Part shown: one piece after another, positions 5,318 to 5,991 of the stretch | How the letters are laid out: every line of letters starts with the position of its first letter | Position numbering within the stretch: the first letter of the stretch is position 1 | Origin: Marivivens sp. | Lineage (GTDB): Bacteria > Pseudomonadota > Alphaproteobacteria > Rhodobacterales > Rhodobacteraceae | Assembly: GCA_024642185.1 (NCBI GenBank) | Contig: JAHEBR010000141.1 | Coordinates: forward strand, 1-5,991 | Direction: 5' to 3' | DNA length: 5,991 bases | Made by a program: the position numbers and the translations under genes | Notes under the pieces: model-generated | Told to the model about the DNA's origin: nothing | The model's input: the letters and a program-made list of their open reading frames with translations, nothing else | The model's database searches: none

Positions 5318-5956
5318 ATGCCCACAGTCCTGACCTTCGGCGATAGCAACACCCACGGCACACCGCCCACCCCGAGCGCCGACCTCTATCTCCGCCTGGG
5401 GCCGGAAGACCGCTGGCCCTGCGTCATGCACCGCGCGCTCGGGCCCGATTGGACCCTGATCGAAGAGGGCCTGCCGGGGCGGACCACCGTTTTCGACGAT
5501 CCGATCACCGGGCCCACGATGAACGGCCTCCTCGGCCTGCCGATGGCGCTCAGAAGTCACGGGCCGATCGACTGGCTGACGATCATGCTCGGCACCAACG
5601 ATTGCCAGATCCACCACGGCGCCACCGCCGACCAGATCACCGGCGGCCTCGCCGCGCTCCTCGCCGTCGCCCTCTCCCCCGAAATGCAGGCCCGCCACGG
5701 CAGCTTCCGCATCCTCGTGATCGCCCCGCCGCCGGTCGCCGAAATTGGCACATGGGTCGCCGAATTCCACCGCGGCGGCGCCAAATCCCAAGCCATGATC
5801 CCGCTCTACCGCGATCTCGCCGCCTCGCGCGGCCTCGCTTTCCTCGACGCGAGCCAACACATCGCCGTCAGCCCGATAGACGGCGTGCATTTCGACGCCG
5901 CCGCCCACCACCGCCTCGGCCAAGAGGTGGCAAAACTCATCGCCACTGAGGCCTAA
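5318..5956 (+). CDS. SGNH/GDSL hydrolase, MsAcT/arylesterase-like
   Basis: A 212-residue single-domain SGNH hydrolase. Block I is TFGDSNTHG with nucleophile S10. Block II, EEGLPGRTTVFDDP (49-62), offers G54 to the oxyanion hole. Block III is MLGTNDCQ with N94. Block V, DGVHFD, has catalytic D188 and H191. The EEGLxxRTTxxDDP...NG and LGTND patterns match the group containing Mycobacterium smegmatis acyltransferase MsAcT and rhizobial arylesterases, which hydrolyse short acyl or aryl esters and can transfer acyl groups; the length is also similar. The natural substrate is unknown. No signal peptide is seen, so it is probably cytoplasmic. The ATG at 5318 has AGAGG 8 nt upstream and begins right at the first beta-strand (MPTVLTFGDSN). 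The open frame back to 4964 is antisense to the CnoX-like gene and is rejected. It is transcribed away from the CnoX-like operon. Confidence 0.95.
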   Translation: MPTVLTFGDSNTHGTPPTPSADLYLRLGPEDRWPCVMHRALGPDWTLIEEGLPGRTTVFDDPITGPTMNGLLGLPMALRSHGPIDWLTIMLGTNDCQIHHGATADQITGGLAALLAVALSPEMQARHGSFRILVIAPPPVAEIGTWVAEFHRGGAKSQAMIPLYRDLAASRGLAFLDASQHIAVSPIDGVHFDAAAHHRLGQEVAKLIATEA

Positions 5957-5971
5957 CCCCTTCTTTTGGCG

Positions 5972-5991
5972 TTAAATACTCTCGGGGGTGA
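5972..5991 (+). repeat. Possible left end of a rhodobacterial intergenic repeat (truncated by the window)
   Basis: After the SGNH stop and a short CCCCTTCTTTT run, the window ends in TTAAATACTC followed by TCGGGGGTGA. From memory, similar AAATA(C/T)yC-CGGGGGTGA strings recur between genes in Rhodobacteraceae genomes, often followed by a GC-rich hairpin that may act as a terminator. Only the first 20 bases are present, so neither the hairpin nor the repeat nature can be verified here. Confidence 0.3.

Noticed and set aside
4853..5923. Minus-strand 356-codon open frame spanning the SGNH gene and part of the CnoX-like gene
   Set aside because: It crosses two well-supported genes and the intergenic region, with low-complexity Gly/Ala/Arg composition and no domain.

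Overview
The window is GC-rich, densely coded DNA holding seven protein genes on both strands. The proteins look alphaproteobacterial, most like the Rhodobacteraceae (Rhodobacter, Paracoccus and roseobacter relatives). I base this on remembered family resemblance, codon style and gene order, not on a search. I see no rRNA, tRNA, CRISPR array, transposase or phage gene.

Layout, left to right. (1) Minus strand, 1-700: the N-terminal 233 residues of a class I/II PLP aminotransferase, DapC-like, cut by the left edge. (2) Minus, 819-2144: an amidase-signature hydrolase with a complete Ser-cisSer-Lys triad. (3) Plus, 2223-3437: a UbiH/Coq6-type FAD monooxygenase, divergent from the amidase across 78 bp. 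(4-6) Minus, 5190 down to 3434: a tight three-gene operon encoding a thioredoxin-TPR protein of the CnoX/YbbN type, a stand-alone LON substrate-binding-domain protein and a 60-residue Trm112/YcaR-like protein. (7) Plus, 5318-5956: an SGNH/GDSL esterase of the MsAcT/arylesterase type, divergent from the operon across 127 bp.

The window is mostly housekeeping. The monooxygenase probably acts in ubiquinone biosynthesis. The three-gene operon groups a thiol-redox holdase or co-chaperone, an isolated Lon-type substrate-binding domain and a small Trm112-like protein, so a shared role in protein quality control is possible but unproven. The aminotransferase, amidase and SGNH esterase are metabolic enzymes whose exact substrates cannot be read from sequence.

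The points most worth a second look are: the operon as a possible functional module; loss of zinc-ligand cysteines in the Trm112-like protein; a 4-bp tail-to-tail overlap in which one CTAA stops both the monooxygenase and the Trm112-like gene; paired inverted repeats in the CnoX/SGNH divergent region; and a motif at the right edge that resembles the start of a recurrent rhodobacterial intergenic repeat. I found no strong candidate for a wholly new defence or mobile system.
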